Positions 1-8,844 of a DNA stretch of 60,009 nt are shown here, in pieces (position 1 is the stretch's first letter; each line of letters starts with the position of its first letter). Under the pieces are notes generated by a model. That model was not told the origin of the DNA, made no database searches, and saw only the letters and a program-made list of their open reading frames with translations. The stretch spans positions 1 through 60,009 of the forward strand of contig CAKPVW010000009.1 in NCBI GenBank assembly GCA_934196075.1, in the 5' to 3' direction. A program made the translations under genes and the position numbers. The DNA is from an uncultured Anaerovibrio sp. (GTDB lineage: Bacteria > Bacillota > Negativicutes > Selenomonadales > Selenomonadaceae).

Positions 1-28
1 TTCGATATATGGTGGCATAGATAAGGCA

Positions 29-277
29 GAATGATTCGCCAACAGCCGGAGGGGCATGACACTTTTGCGTCAGGAGGCTTCCTGCTTTTGCGAAGCAAAA
101 GTGAGCCCGGTGGCACTCTCTATCATTCCGGTCACTGTGAATTGGCTCAGCGACAAGCGGTATCTCTGCGTAAGGATAAACTACCAGGTAGGGTCATTTA
201 GCCGACAGAGCAAAAGTCGTTATGACCGCAGGCTGTCTTTCGGAAAAACTGGAAGGTATTGCTCTACAAATCAGAAG
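29..277 (+). repeat. About 250-bp interspersed repeat element, copy 1
   Basis: This stretch recurs nearly base for base, in inverted orientation, at 59641-59889, and its distal part recurs again at 59917-60009. By eye the two full copies differ at only a handful of positions over their central 200 bases. The element holds nested inverted repeats: an outer arm CACTTTTGC pairs with GCAAAAGTG, enclosing CAGGA/TCCTG and TTTTGC/GCAAAA. A 76-codon open frame crosses it (56-286), but substitutions between copies include several that change amino acids, and it has no recognisable domain, so it is probably not a real gene. It ends just before the dgt promoter. No transposase is present, so how it spreads is unknown. 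Confidence 0.85.
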
Positions 278-302
278 TTGAAGTGATAGGCCAGAAATAT
301 TC

Positions 303-331
303 TTGAAAGTACGAGAACTATGTTGTATGAT
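303..331 (+). promoter_or_regulatory. Promoter of the dGTPase-like gene
   Basis: TTGAAA and TATGAT are separated by 17 bases, a good sigma-A type promoter. The predicted transcript begins about 25 bases before the ATG at 363. The promoter lies directly after the repeat element. Confidence 0.55.
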
Positions 332-362
332 AAAATCAACAAAAGAAAGGCAGGTGGCGTTT

Positions 363-1361
363 ATGCTGGTTAGAGAACGGGTTGAGGAGCAGGAATATCT
401 TTTGCTATCACCATTGGCGGCCAAAAGCCGTGAAGCTCAGAGGGATATGCTTCAGGAAGAATGTCCTTTTCGTACCAAATTTCAAAGAGATAGGGATAGA
501 ATCCTCCATTCCAAGGCATTTCGCCGCCTAAAGCACAAGACTCAGGTTTTTATTGTTTCTGGGGATCACTATCGCACAAGAATGACTCATAGTCTGGAGG
601 TAGCTCAAATTGGCAGAACCATTGCCAGAGGACTGAGATTGAATGAGGATTTGACAGAGGCTATTGCCCTGGGCCATGATGTGGGACATACTCCCTTTGG
701 TCATTCCGGGGAATCAGCTCTGGACAAGTTATGTGGTCATTTTGCTCATAATGAGCAAAGTCTGAGAGTATTGAAGTATTTGGAAAAAAATGGACAGGGA
801 TTGAATCTGACCCAAGAGGTACAGGACGGGATTCTTCATCATAGCGGGGCTGTATTGCCGGCTACTATGGAGGGAAGGATTGTGCACTGGGCGGATAGGA
901 TAGCCTACCTTTGTCACGATTTGGATGATAGCATGCGGGCCGGTCTTTTGCATGTGGATGATTTGCCAGAGCTAGTACAGCAATGTATTGGTACGGTAAC
1001 TTCCCAGATGATAACTACCATGGTATCGGATGTGATTTGCCAATCAGAAAAGTCAGGAGATATTGCTTTTTCTGAGAATATGACAGAGGCCATGAATCTG
1101 TTTCGCAAGTTTATGTTCAAGAATATTTATCACTCCGAGGCTTTGGCAAGAGAAAGGCGTCAAGGGGTATTTGTGTTGGAGCAGCTCTACAAATACTTTA
1201 TGGAGGATATTAGCCATCTGCCTGAGGAATTTCAGCGGAGAGAGCAGCAATGGGGCCGACAGCAAATCGTGGTTGATTATGTGGCTGGACTTACAGACAG
1301 TTACGCCGTACAGCTTTTTAACCATATCTTTATGCCACCAGTGGGAGAAATGGTGCGCTAA
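363..1361 (+). CDS. dgt: Deoxyguanosinetriphosphate triphosphohydrolase-like protein
   Basis: HD-domain phosphohydrolase of 332 residues. The family cleaves dNTPs, typically dGTP, to the nucleoside and triphosphate and so trims nucleotide pools; it is cytoplasmic. The N-terminal third shows the family signature RDRDRILHSKAFRRL, then a histidine in RMTHSLEVA and the metal-binding HD pair in ALGHDVGHTPFGH, followed by NEQS and the later segment VHWADRIAYLCHDLDD. I chose the ATG at 363, preceded by AGGTGG, over an upstream in-frame ATG at 303, because 303 lies inside the promoter and the family alignment starts near 363. It stands alone between a promoter and a strong terminator. True substrate preference cannot be told from sequence. 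Confidence 0.9.
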   Translation: MLVRERVEEQEYLLLSPLAAKSREAQRDMLQEECPFRTKFQRDRDRILHSKAFRRLKHKTQVFIVSGDHYRTRMTHSLEVAQIGRTIARGLRLNEDLTEAIALGHDVGHTPFGHSGESALDKLCGHFAHNEQSLRVLKYLEKNGQGLNLTQEVQDGILHHSGAVLPATMEGRIVHWADRIAYLCHDLDDSMRAGLLHVDDLPELVQQCIGTVTSQMITTMVSDVICQSEKSGDIAFSENMTEAMNLFRKFMFKNIYHSEALARERRQGVFVLEQLYKYFMEDISHLPEEFQRREQQWGRQQIVVDYVAGLTDSYAVQLFNHIFMPPVGEMVR

Positions 1362-1369
1362 TAAAAAAT

Positions 1370-1413
1370 AAAAGCCTTTGGAGCAAATCAGCTTCAAAGG
1401 CTTTTGTTTTTTA
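1370..1413. terminator. Bidirectional intrinsic terminator between dgt and nrdD
   Basis: The arms AAAAGCCTTTG and CAAAGGCTTTT form a long stem with an inner GAGC/GCTT extension. A T-run follows on the plus strand and an A-run precedes it, so it can end both dgt (plus) and nrdD (minus). Confidence 0.85.
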
Positions 1414-3678
1414 TTCTACAATGCGTTTTATAGTTTTGTGTCCGGTAATAATTTCCTTGCGGTGGCAGTGTGGGCATTCATTTTCAATAATGCCGGTGTA
1501 GCCACAGACAGGATCCCTATCTACCGGATGGTTAATGGAGAAATAGCCCATATTGGCATCGTGCATAGCTCGTACCAGAGCCTCAAAGGCTTTTACATTC
1601 TTGGAAGGGTCACCGTCCATTTCCACATAGGCGATATGACCAGCATTCTCCAAGGCATGATATGGAGCTTCGATACGAATTTTGTCCAAGGCACGAATTG
1701 GATAGTACACAGGAACATGTGAACTGTTGGTTAGATAATCTCTATCTGTTACCCCAGGAATGATGCCAAATTTCTTGCGGTTAGCCCGCTGGAACTGACC
1801 AGCAGTAGATTCAGCCGGAGTGCCAAAGGTACTCCAGTTAATAGATTCCACCTCGGTATATTCATCGGTTTTCTGACGAATATGTCCCACAATTTTCAGA
1901 CCTAGCTCCTGAGCTGCTTCACTTTGACCATGATGTTTGCCAGTGAGAGCCACCAGACATTCTGCCAAGCCACAGAAGCCAATGGAGAAGGAAGCGTGCT
2001 TTTTTAGTACGTCCTCAACTGTATCTGTTGCTTTTAGCTTGTCGCTATCCATCCAAACTCCTTGTCCCATAAGGAATGGGTAGTTATAGACATGCTTTTC
2101 CTTGATGGTTTGGAAGCGGAACAGAAGATAGTCGTGGCTAATCTGAATATATTTATCCAGCAGCTTCCAGAACCTGTCCAGATTACCCTTGGATTCCAGT
2201 GCCAGCTTTGGCAAATTGATGGTAGTAAAGGAAAAATTGCCACGACTGCCAGCTTCACTTGGCCCATTGACATTGCCAATTACTCGGGTACGGCAGCCCA
2301 TGGTAGCTACATAGGAATTGTAATTGCCAGGCTGATAGTATTGCAGGTTATACGGCGCATCTATATTGACAAAATTTGGGAACAATCTCTTGGCGCTTAC
2401 CCGGCATGCTTGTTGGAACAGGTCATAATTAGGGTCGTCTGGATTGTAATTAACGCCTGCCTTTAGCTGGAATACAGAAATAGGGAAAATAGCGGTTTCG
2501 CCATTGCCTAAGCCAGCCTGGATAGCATTCAGCACTTCTCTAACTGCCAATCTGCCCTCTGCACTGGTATCCATACCGTAGTTAATGGAGCTAAATGGCA
2601 CCTGAGCACCAGCCCGGCTGTGCAGAGTGTTGAAATTGTGAATCAGGGCTTCCATGGCCTGATGTGTTTCTTCCGTAGTATCAGCACAAGCTAAATGATA
2701 AATATTTACAGCATCCTGAGTTAAATCTCCTACGGAAGCCTCATTAAGTTCATCTGGCTTGGTAGCTTCCAAAGCATTGAGAATCATTTCCACAGCTTCT
2801 AAAGGCGCTTGAGCTTCACCATCAGTAAAACGGCAGCAATTATAGTCCATATGACTGCGGAATTTGCTGCGGAAGGCTTTGGCATCTCCCATGACCTCTG
2901 TGCCAAAACGGTATACCATGGCCTTGTAGGCTTCATCAGCTACAGCCTTGCAGAAGGTTTTGTGTACGCCTTCTGCCATGGCAAAATCAAAGGCGTTGAT
3001 GCTCTGCCCGCCAAACATATCATTTTGATTGCTCTGAATGGCGATGCAGGCCAGAGAGGCGTAAGCTCGAATGGAATTTGGTTCTCGCAGGAAGCCGTGA
3101 CCAGTGGAAAATCCTCCATGGAACAACTTCAGCAGGTCAATCTGACAGCAGTTCAAGGTAATCAGAGAAAAATCCTTGTCGTGAATATGAATGAAGTTTT
3201 CCTTGTCTGCCTGAGCATATTCCTCTGGCAGCATGTAGTTATCTACAAAATGTTTGGCCCCTTCAGCACCTAGCTTTAACATAATACCCATGGAGGCATC
3301 GGTATTTATATTGGCATTGTCTCGCTTCATGTCAGAGTCAATGGCATCGGCAAAGAAAATATCCTTGTAGCTCTTCATAAGATTTTTTTGAGCTTCCCGT
3401 CTTTCTGCATGGCGCTGACGATACATGATATAGTGCTTGGCTACCTCATAGAAGCTCTGCTTCATCAGAACTCTTTCTACTACATCCTGAATTTCTTCTA
3501 CAGTAATGCTGGTTAGGTTGGCAATGGTGTTTTCCACCTGATTGGTGATAGCCTCCATCTCCTCCTCTGTCATGCTGTCAGGAATTTCCTTAGCAGCTCC
3601 AGCAATGGCATTATAAATTTTAGAACGGTCATAGGCAACGGTAAGGCCGGACCTTTTGATAACGTTTTTTAGATTCAA
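1411..3678 (-). CDS. nrdD: Anaerobic (class III) ribonucleoside-triphosphate reductase
   Basis: Glycyl-radical enzyme of 755 residues that reduces ribonucleoside triphosphates to deoxyribonucleotides in the absence of oxygen. An N-terminal ATP-cone (about residues 5-95, beginning KRSGLTVAYDRSKIYNAI) provides allosteric control. The large ten-strand barrel follows. The C-terminus carries the radical-site region VCGYTG and a Cys pair CPHC typical of the zinc-binding tail. The start is TTG at 3678 preceded by a strong GAGGAGG; no in-frame ATG fits the family N-terminus better. The activating enzyme NrdG, often the next gene, is not in this window. A TATAAT-like hexamer lies about 40 bases upstream on the minus strand, with a poor -35. 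Confidence 0.95.
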   Translation of the reverse strand: MNLKNVIKRSGLTVAYDRSKIYNAIAGAAKEIPDSMTEEEMEAITNQVENTIANLTSITVEEIQDVVERVLMKQSFYEVAKHYIMYRQRHAERREAQKNLMKSYKDIFFADAIDSDMKRDNANINTDASMGIMLKLGAEGAKHFVDNYMLPEEYAQADKENFIHIHDKDFSLITLNCCQIDLLKLFHGGFSTGHGFLREPNSIRAYASLACIAIQSNQNDMFGGQSINAFDFAMAEGVHKTFCKAVADEAYKAMVYRFGTEVMGDAKAFRSKFRSHMDYNCCRFTDGEAQAPLEAVEMILNALEATKPDELNEASVGDLTQDAVNIYHLACADTTEETHQAMEALIHNFNTLHSRAGAQVPFSSINYGMDTSAEGRLAVREVLNAIQAGLGNGETAIFPISVFQLKAGVNYNPDDPNYDLFQQACRVSAKRLFPNFVNIDAPYNLQYYQPGNYNSYVATMGCRTRVIGNVNGPSEAGSRGNFSFTTINLPKLALESKGNLDRFWKLLDKYIQISHDYLLFRFQTIKEKHVYNYPFLMGQGVWMDSDKLKATDTVEDVLKKHASFSIGFCGLAECLVALTGKHHGQSEAAQELGLKIVGHIRQKTDEYTEVESINWSTFGTPAESTAGQFQRANRKKFGIIPGVTDRDYLTNSSHVPVYYPIRALDKIRIEAPYHALENAGHIAYVEMDGDPSKNVKAFEALVRAMHDANMGYFSINHPVDRDPVCGYTGIIENECPHCHRKEIITGHKTIKRIVE

Positions 3679-3869
3679 GAGCGAACCCCTCCTCTATAGA
3701 AATTAACTATTCCATTATATAACAAAAACAGCGGTAAGAGAAATATTAATTAAAAATATTTAATGATTATTAATAGATAATAGTTATCGATGAATCTAAT
3801 AATTTGCTTTAGTCCACCAAACAAAAACATAAAATATATAAATGTACATTGAATACACACAAGAAAGTG

Positions 3870-3898
3870 TTGACATGTGTAAACTTGTAAACTATAAT
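3870..3898 (+). promoter_or_regulatory. Promoter of the liv operon
   Basis: TTGACA and TATAAT, both perfect, are spaced by 17 bases and lie 79 bases before livJ. The rest of the 298-base nrdD-livJ gap is AT-rich and divergently read; I see no further gene or clear operator in it. Confidence 0.9.
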
Positions 3899-3976
3899 AG
3901 TGCCATTAGCATAGAGTGGATATAAAAATGTATGGGTAATCCGCTAATAGATGACTAATAAATAGGAGGAATAATT

Positions 3977-5149
3977 ATGTTTTTTAGTAAAAAACTACGT
4001 CTGGCAAGTGCAGTTTTAGGTGTAGCTATGCTGAGCACAGTATTTGCAGGCTGTGGCGGGGATAGCGCTTCCAGTGATGAAATTAAGGTCGGTGCCAATA
4101 TTGAGATGACTGGCAACCAGGCTAACTATGGTAATGCAGGTTTAGAAGGTTTGCGTTTGGCTATTAAGGAGGCCAATGAGGCTGGCGGTATTAATGGCAA
4201 GCAGATTAAGCTGGTGGAGGCAGATAATAAATCTGAATCTGCCGAGGCTGTAAACGCTGCTACCAAGCTGATTTCTGATGATGGTGTAAAGGTTATTGTA
4301 GGCCCTGCTGTAACAGCTAATGTTATTGCTGAGTCTCAGGTTGCTACCGATAATAAGGTGCCTGTAATTGCCTTTGCAGCTACCAATCCTGATGTTACGG
4401 TTGAGAATGGTGCTGTAAAGCCTTATATTTTCCGTAGCTGCTTCATTGACCCACAGCAGGGTACTGTTATGGCTCAGTTTGCCAGCAAGGAGCTGAAGGC
4501 TAAGACCGCAGTTATGTATATTGATTCCAGCTCTGATTATTCCAAGAGCTTGGGCAAGGTATTCCAGGAGACCTTTGAGGCTGCTGGCGGCAAGGTGGTA
4601 ATGCAGGAGTCCTTCCTGGCCAAGGATCAGGATTTCAAGGCTGCTCTGACCAAGATTAAGGCTGCTAATGCTGATGTAATCTTCGTACCAGCTTATTATG
4701 AGGAAGTAGGCAAGATTGTAAAACAGGCTCGTGAAATCGGTATTACTGCTACCATGCTGGGTACTGATGGCTGGGATGATCCAAAGGTTGCTGATATTGC
4801 CGGTGCTTCCGCTTTGAATAATACTTACTTCTCCACTCATTATTTTGCAGAGGATCCAGGTGCTAAGAGCTTTATTGATGCTTTCAACAAGGAATATGGC
4901 CATGCACCAAATGTATTTGCCGCTTTGGGTTATGATGCCGGCAAGCTGCTGGTAGATGCTTTGAAGCGTGCAGGCAGCGACGATCCTGAGGCTATCCGCA
5001 AGGCTATTGAGGAAACCAAGGATCTGCAGGTTGCTACTGCCAAGGTTACTATGGATCCTGCCACCCATAATCCAATCAAGGATGCTATTATCATTGAGAA
5101 TGTTGATGGCAAGTATGTATTCAAGAGCAGAATCGCTCCAAGCAAATAA
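3977..5149 (+). CDS. livJ: Branched-chain amino acid ABC transporter, substrate-binding lipoprotein
   Basis: Periplasmic-binding protein of the Leu/Ile/Val (HAAT) family, 390 residues. A lipoprotein signal with lipobox VFAGC (cysteine about residue 26) anchors it in the membrane. The mature part begins IKVGANIEMTGNQANYGNAG, the usual opening of the peripla_BP_6 fold, and continues through VIGPAVTANV and IAFAATNPDVT. AGGAGG lies 7 bases before the ATG. It heads livJHMGF. Codon use is strongly biased, as expected for an abundant protein. The binding pocket specificity (Leu/Ile/Val versus related ligands) cannot be read with certainty. Confidence 0.93.
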   Translation: MFFSKKLRLASAVLGVAMLSTVFAGCGGDSASSDEIKVGANIEMTGNQANYGNAGLEGLRLAIKEANEAGGINGKQIKLVEADNKSESAEAVNAATKLISDDGVKVIVGPAVTANVIAESQVATDNKVPVIAFAATNPDVTVENGAVKPYIFRSCFIDPQQGTVMAQFASKELKAKTAVMYIDSSSDYSKSLGKVFQETFEAAGGKVVMQESFLAKDQDFKAALTKIKAANADVIFVPAYYEEVGKIVKQAREIGITATMLGTDGWDDPKVADIAGASALNNTYFSTHYFAEDPGAKSFIDAFNKEYGHAPNVFAALGYDAGKLLVDALKRAGSDDPEAIRKAIEETKDLQVATAKVTMDPATHNPIKDAIIIENVDGKYVFKSRIAPSK

Positions 5150-5211
5150 TATGTATGATACGCTCTGTTTAGCAGGCGATATGTGCATAGATGTAAAAAA
5201 ATTCTGCCAGG

Positions 5212-5292
5212 GAACACTAGGTTAGTGTTCTGTCCAGAATAGAGGTCACAGCTGATGGTATCAATAGGGATGTCATGGGCTTGACCTCTTTT
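5212..5292 (+). terminator. Intercistronic hairpins after livJ (probable attenuator)
   Basis: Two hairpins sit in the 215-base livJ-livH gap. GAACACTA pairs with TAGTGTTC across a 3-base loop (5212-5230). AGAGGTCA (5241-5248) pairs with TGACCTCT (5282-5289) around a large loop and is followed by only a short T-run. Such an element probably lets livJ be made in excess over the membrane components, a common arrangement for binding-protein operons. Confidence 0.55.
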
Positions 5293-5364
5293 CTAGGTTT
5301 TTAGGCGTTTTTGTATTTATGTTTTTTATCTTATGAATTAATTAAAAAGTTCGGAGGAATATTT

Positions 5365-6252
5365 ATGGACTTTTTTCATCAGTTTGTCCAACAGCTGATA
5401 AATGGTGTCTCTCTGGGCAGCATTTATGCACTGATTGCCCTGGGCTATACCATGATTTACGGTATCATCAAGCTTATTAATTTTGCCCATGGTGATATTT
5501 ATATGGTAGGTGCCTATATTGGCTTTTTTGCCATTACCAGAGCTGGTTTATCCATTGTGCCGGCCCTGCTGATTTCTATGGTGGTAACTGGTATCTTGGG
5601 TATGATTGTGGAAAGACTGGCCTACAAGCCTCTGCGTCATGCCCCAAGGATTTCTGTCCTGATTACGGCTATTGGTGTATCCTTTTTCTTGGAATATGCC
5701 AGCATGTATTTTGTTAGTCCAACTCCAAGAACATTTCCAGAGGTTATTCCCAGTGTAGCATTTAATATTGGGCCATTTATTGTAAACGGTCAGCAAATGC
5801 TGATTATGGGCATTACCTTGGTGTTGATGTTGATTCTTACCTATATCGTTCAAAAAACTAAATTGGGAAAGGCCATGCGGGCTGCCTCCTTTGATGTAGA
5901 GACGGCTCAGCTGATGGGTATCAACGCAGATAGAGTTATTTCCTTTACCTTCTGCATTGGCTCTGCCTTGGCTGCGGCTGCTGGTGTGCTGGTTGGTGTT
6001 TATTACAACTCTATTGACCCATTAATGGGTATTATGCCTGGTCTGAAGGCCTTTGTAGCAGCAGTTCTGGGAGGTATTGGTATTTTGCCTGGTGCTGTGG
6101 CTGGCGGTATTATTTTGGGTGTGATTGAGGCTTTGGTTTCCGGTTTTATTTCCTCCACCTTCCGAGATGCGGCTGCCTTTGCGATTTTGATTCTGGTATT
6201 GTTGTTTAAGCCATCTGGTCTTTTTGGCAAGAATACCCGTGAGAAAGTGTAG
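5365..6252 (+). CDS. livH: Branched-chain amino acid ABC transporter permease LivH
   Basis: Integral membrane permease of 295 residues, one of two that form the liv channel. It shows the family opening QQLINGVSLGSIYALIALGY and IYGIIKLINFAHGDIYMVGAY, several hydrophobic spans, and the coupling-helix region with GINADRVISFTF. The ATG at 5365 follows GGAGGAATATTT; an upstream in-frame ATG at 5311 lies in the untranslated gap and would add 18 residues unlike the family. livM starts 11 bases downstream. Confidence 0.93.
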   Translation: MDFFHQFVQQLINGVSLGSIYALIALGYTMIYGIIKLINFAHGDIYMVGAYIGFFAITRAGLSIVPALLISMVVTGILGMIVERLAYKPLRHAPRISVLITAIGVSFFLEYASMYFVSPTPRTFPEVIPSVAFNIGPFIVNGQQMLIMGITLVLMLILTYIVQKTKLGKAMRAASFDVETAQLMGINADRVISFTFCIGSALAAAAGVLVGVYYNSIDPLMGIMPGLKAFVAAVLGGIGILPGAVAGGIILGVIEALVSGFISSTFRDAAAFAILILVLLFKPSGLFGKNTREKV

Positions 6253-6262
6253 GTGACAGGAT

Positions 6263-7210
6263 ATGAATTTGCTGCGTAAAAATGATTTGATTATGCTGGG
6301 CCTGTCTCTGGTGATTTTTGCTATATTGCAGGTTTTGATTACTACCAAGGTGCTTAGTTCTTTCTGGGAACTGAATCTGATTATTATCGGTATCAATGTT
6401 ATAATGGCTGTGAGCCTGAATCTGATTAACGGCTATACAGGGCAGTTTTCTCTGGGCCATGCAGGTTTTATGGCGGTAGGTGCTTATACCGGTGTTGTTA
6501 TGACCACCTTCTTTCATTTACCTTTTATTGCGGCTATTGTGGCAGGAGCTGTTTTGGCAGGTTTGCTGGGCTTTTTGATTGGTCTGCCAACTTTGCGGCT
6601 GAGAGGTGATTATCTGGCTATTGCTACCTTGGGATTAGGCGAGATTATCCGCATTGTCATTATGAATTTGGATTATGTAGGAGGAGCTGCTGGTTTCAAG
6701 GGCATTACCCATCATACTAATTTTGCCTGGGTCTTCCTGATTATGATTTTCACCCTGTTTGTGATTAAGAACTTTGTTAATTCCTCTCATGGCCGGGCTT
6801 GTATTGCCATTCGGGAAAATGAAATTGCGGCGGAGGCTATGGGGATTAATACCACCAAATACAAGGTTATGGCCTTTACCATTGGTGCGGCCTTTGCCGG
6901 TGTAGCTGGCTGTCTTTTTGGACATAATTTCTATATTATCAGCCCTGGTTCCTTTACCTTTTTGGCTTCCTTTAATTATCTGATTATGGTGGTTATGGGC
7001 GGACTTGGCTCCATTACCGGCTCTATTGCTGGTGCCTTTGTGGTAACTTTTATTTCCGCAGTTTTGGCGCCTTGGCCTGAGTTCCGTATGATTATTTATG
7101 CACTGGCCTTGATTTTGCTGATGTTCTACCGGCCTCAGGGATTATTTGGCTATATGGAAGTTACCAGTATGGGTATTTTCCGTCGTATTTTCAAAAGGGG
7201 GCATGAATAA
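6263..7210 (+). CDS. livM: Branched-chain amino acid ABC transporter permease LivM
   Basis: Second membrane subunit, 315 residues, with about eight to ten hydrophobic segments. Recognisable family stretches are LNLINGYTGQFSLGHAGFMA, LRLRGDYLAIATLG, and the cytoplasmic EAA-like region AIRENEIAAEAMGINTTKYK that contacts the ATPases. Its stop overlaps the livG start (TAATG at 7208-7212), indicating translational coupling. RBS ACAGGAT precedes the ATG. Confidence 0.93.
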   Translation: MNLLRKNDLIMLGLSLVIFAILQVLITTKVLSSFWELNLIIIGINVIMAVSLNLINGYTGQFSLGHAGFMAVGAYTGVVMTTFFHLPFIAAIVAGAVLAGLLGFLIGLPTLRLRGDYLAIATLGLGEIIRIVIMNLDYVGGAAGFKGITHHTNFAWVFLIMIFTLFVIKNFVNSSHGRACIAIRENEIAAEAMGINTTKYKVMAFTIGAAFAGVAGCLFGHNFYIISPGSFTFLASFNYLIMVVMGGLGSITGSIAGAFVVTFISAVLAPWPEFRMIIYALALILLMFYRPQGLFGYMEVTSMGIFRRIFKRGHE

Positions 7211-7980
7211 TGAGTGAGGTACTTCTCAAAGCAGAAAATGTCTCCATTGTATTTGGCGGTCTGAAGGCTGTTTCTGATTTTGATTTCTATATTAATAAAG
7301 GTGAGCTTATTGGTTTGATTGGCCCTAATGGTGCTGGTAAGACCACTGCTTTCAATTTGATTACCGGGGTTTATCAGCCTACCACTGGCAATATTGAATT
7401 TGATGGCAAAAGTATTGTGGGGAAAAAGCCTTATGAGATTACTCAGCGAGGTATTGCTCGTACCTTCCAGAATATTCGCCTTTTTTCTGAGCTTAGTGTG
7501 CTGGATAATGTAAAGATAGCCTTTCATTCCCATGTTAAATACGGCTTGGTAGAGACAGTTTTTCGTTTGGGCAGATATTTTTCTGAGGAAAAGCAGATTG
7601 AGGAAGAAAGCATGAAGTTATTGAAAATCTTCAAGCTGGATGGTCATGCTCACGAGCAGGCTAAGAATCTGCCTTACGGTGCTCAGCGCCGTTTGGAGAT
7701 TGCCAGAGCCTTGGCGGCCAAGCCAAAGCTGTTGCTTTTGGATGAACCGGCTGCAGGTATGAATCCTCAGGAAACCAAGGAGCTTATGGAAATGATTAGC
7801 TGGATTCGCAAGGAGTTTGGCCTGACTGTCCTTTTGATTGAGCATGATATGAGCTTGGTTATGGGTATCTGCGAGCGTATCTATGTATTGGAATATGGTA
7901 TGATTATTGCCAATGGTACACCAAAGGAGATTCAGGAGAATCCAGAGGTTATCAGGGCATATTTAGGCGGGGAGGCTTGA
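7210..7980 (+). CDS. livG: Branched-chain amino acid ABC transporter ATP-binding protein LivG
   Basis: ATPase subunit of 256 residues. Walker A is GPNGAGKT, the Q-loop lies in ARTFQNIRLF, the signature motif is the liv-type YGAQRRLEIARAL rather than LSGGQ, Walker B is LLLLDEPAAGMNP, and the switch histidine is in LIEHDMSLV. The insert between Walker A and the signature typical of LivG is present. The start overlaps the livM stop. It pairs with LivF to drive LivHM. Confidence 0.95.
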   Translation: MSEVLLKAENVSIVFGGLKAVSDFDFYINKGELIGLIGPNGAGKTTAFNLITGVYQPTTGNIEFDGKSIVGKKPYEITQRGIARTFQNIRLFSELSVLDNVKIAFHSHVKYGLVETVFRLGRYFSEEKQIEEESMKLLKIFKLDGHAHEQAKNLPYGAQRRLEIARALAAKPKLLLLDEPAAGMNPQETKELMEMISWIRKEFGLTVLLIEHDMSLVMGICERIYVLEYGMIIANGTPKEIQENPEVIRAYLGGEA

Positions 7981-7987
7981 TGGAAAT

Positions 7988-8701
7988 ATGGGAACTATGC
8001 TAACAATAAATGACATAAATGTCTTTTATGGGGCTATTCATGCCATCAAGGGTGTTTCCCTAGAGGTAAATGAGGGGGAGATTGTAACCCTGATTGGCGC
8101 TAATGGCGCTGGCAAGTCTACCATTCTTCGTACTGTTTCTGGCCTTTTGAAGCCAAAGACTGGTACTATTCAGTTTGAGGGACAGGAAATTGCCGGTATG
8201 CCTGCCCATGAGATTGTTAAGACAGGTATTTCTCAGGTGCCAGAGGGACGGCGGATTTTTGCAGAAATGTCCGTGTTGGAAAATCTGGAGTTAGGGGCTT
8301 TTACTCGGAAGGATAAGGATGGCATTAAGGCGGATATGGAATTGGTATTTAATCGTTTTCCTCGCTTGAAGGAGCGTATCGGCCAGCTGGCAGGCACTCT
8401 TTCTGGTGGTGAGCAGCAGATGCTGGCTATGGGCCGTGCCCTTATGAGCCGACCAAGGCTTTTGCTGTTGGACGAGCCATCTATGGGCTTGGCGCCGCTG
8501 CTGATTAAGGAGATTTTTGCCATTATTCAGGATATTAACAAAACAGGTACTACTGTGCTGTTGGTAGAGCAGAACGCCAATATGGCGCTGTCTATTGCTC
8601 ATAGAGCCTATGTCTTGGAAACCGGCCGCATAACCCTAAGTGGTGATGCCAAAGAGCTGGCTGCCAGTGATGAGGTTCGTAAAGCCTACCTGGGCGGTTA
8701 A
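7988..8701 (+). CDS. livF: Branched-chain amino acid ABC transporter ATP-binding protein LivF
   Basis: Second ATPase, 237 residues. Walker A GANGAGKST, signature LSGGEQQMLAMGRAL, Walker B LLLLDEPSMGLAP, switch region LLVEQNANMAL; the last two motifs are the usual LivF forms. I took the ATG at 7988, 12 bases after GGAGG; an ATG at 7997 is also possible. It closes the liv operon and is followed by a strong terminator. Confidence 0.95.
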   Translation: MGTMLTINDINVFYGAIHAIKGVSLEVNEGEIVTLIGANGAGKSTILRTVSGLLKPKTGTIQFEGQEIAGMPAHEIVKTGISQVPEGRRIFAEMSVLENLELGAFTRKDKDGIKADMELVFNRFPRLKERIGQLAGTLSGGEQQMLAMGRALMSRPRLLLLDEPSMGLAPLLIKEIFAIIQDINKTGTTVLLVEQNANMALSIAHRAYVLETGRITLSGDAKELAASDEVRKAYLGG

Positions 8702-8707
8702 AAGCAC

Positions 8708-8763
8708 ATACCCTCTGTTATGTAAGAAAGCTAAAAAAGCTTCTCAATACAGAGGGTATTTTT
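8708..8763 (+). terminator. Terminator of the liv operon
   Basis: ATACCCTCTGT pairs with ACAGAGGGTAT; an inner AGAA/TTCT stem extends it, and five Ts follow. It insulates the next locus from liv transcription. Confidence 0.9.
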
Positions 8764-8809
8764 GATTTTGGATATAAGATGTTTTTGAGTGATATCGTTA
8801 AATAAAGTT

Positions 8810-8838
8810 TTGACTATAAGTGAAACATTTGTTATAAT
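8810..8838 (+). promoter_or_regulatory. Promoter of the small hydrophobic-peptide RNA
   Basis: TTGACT, 17 bases, TATAAT. This is one of the best promoters in the window although no annotated-size gene follows, which is what drew attention to the locus. The start of transcription should be near 8845. Confidence 0.85.
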
Positions 8839-8844
8839 GCAATC

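Noticed and set aside
56..286. 76-codon frame in the first repeat (and its counterpart in copy 2)
   Set aside because: Its open state follows from the repeat sequence; differences between copies change amino acids freely and no domain is present.
4142..5188. Long minus-strand frame of 348 codons opposite livJ
   Set aside because: A shadow of the strongly biased codon use of livJ; no ribosome binding site, low-complexity composition.
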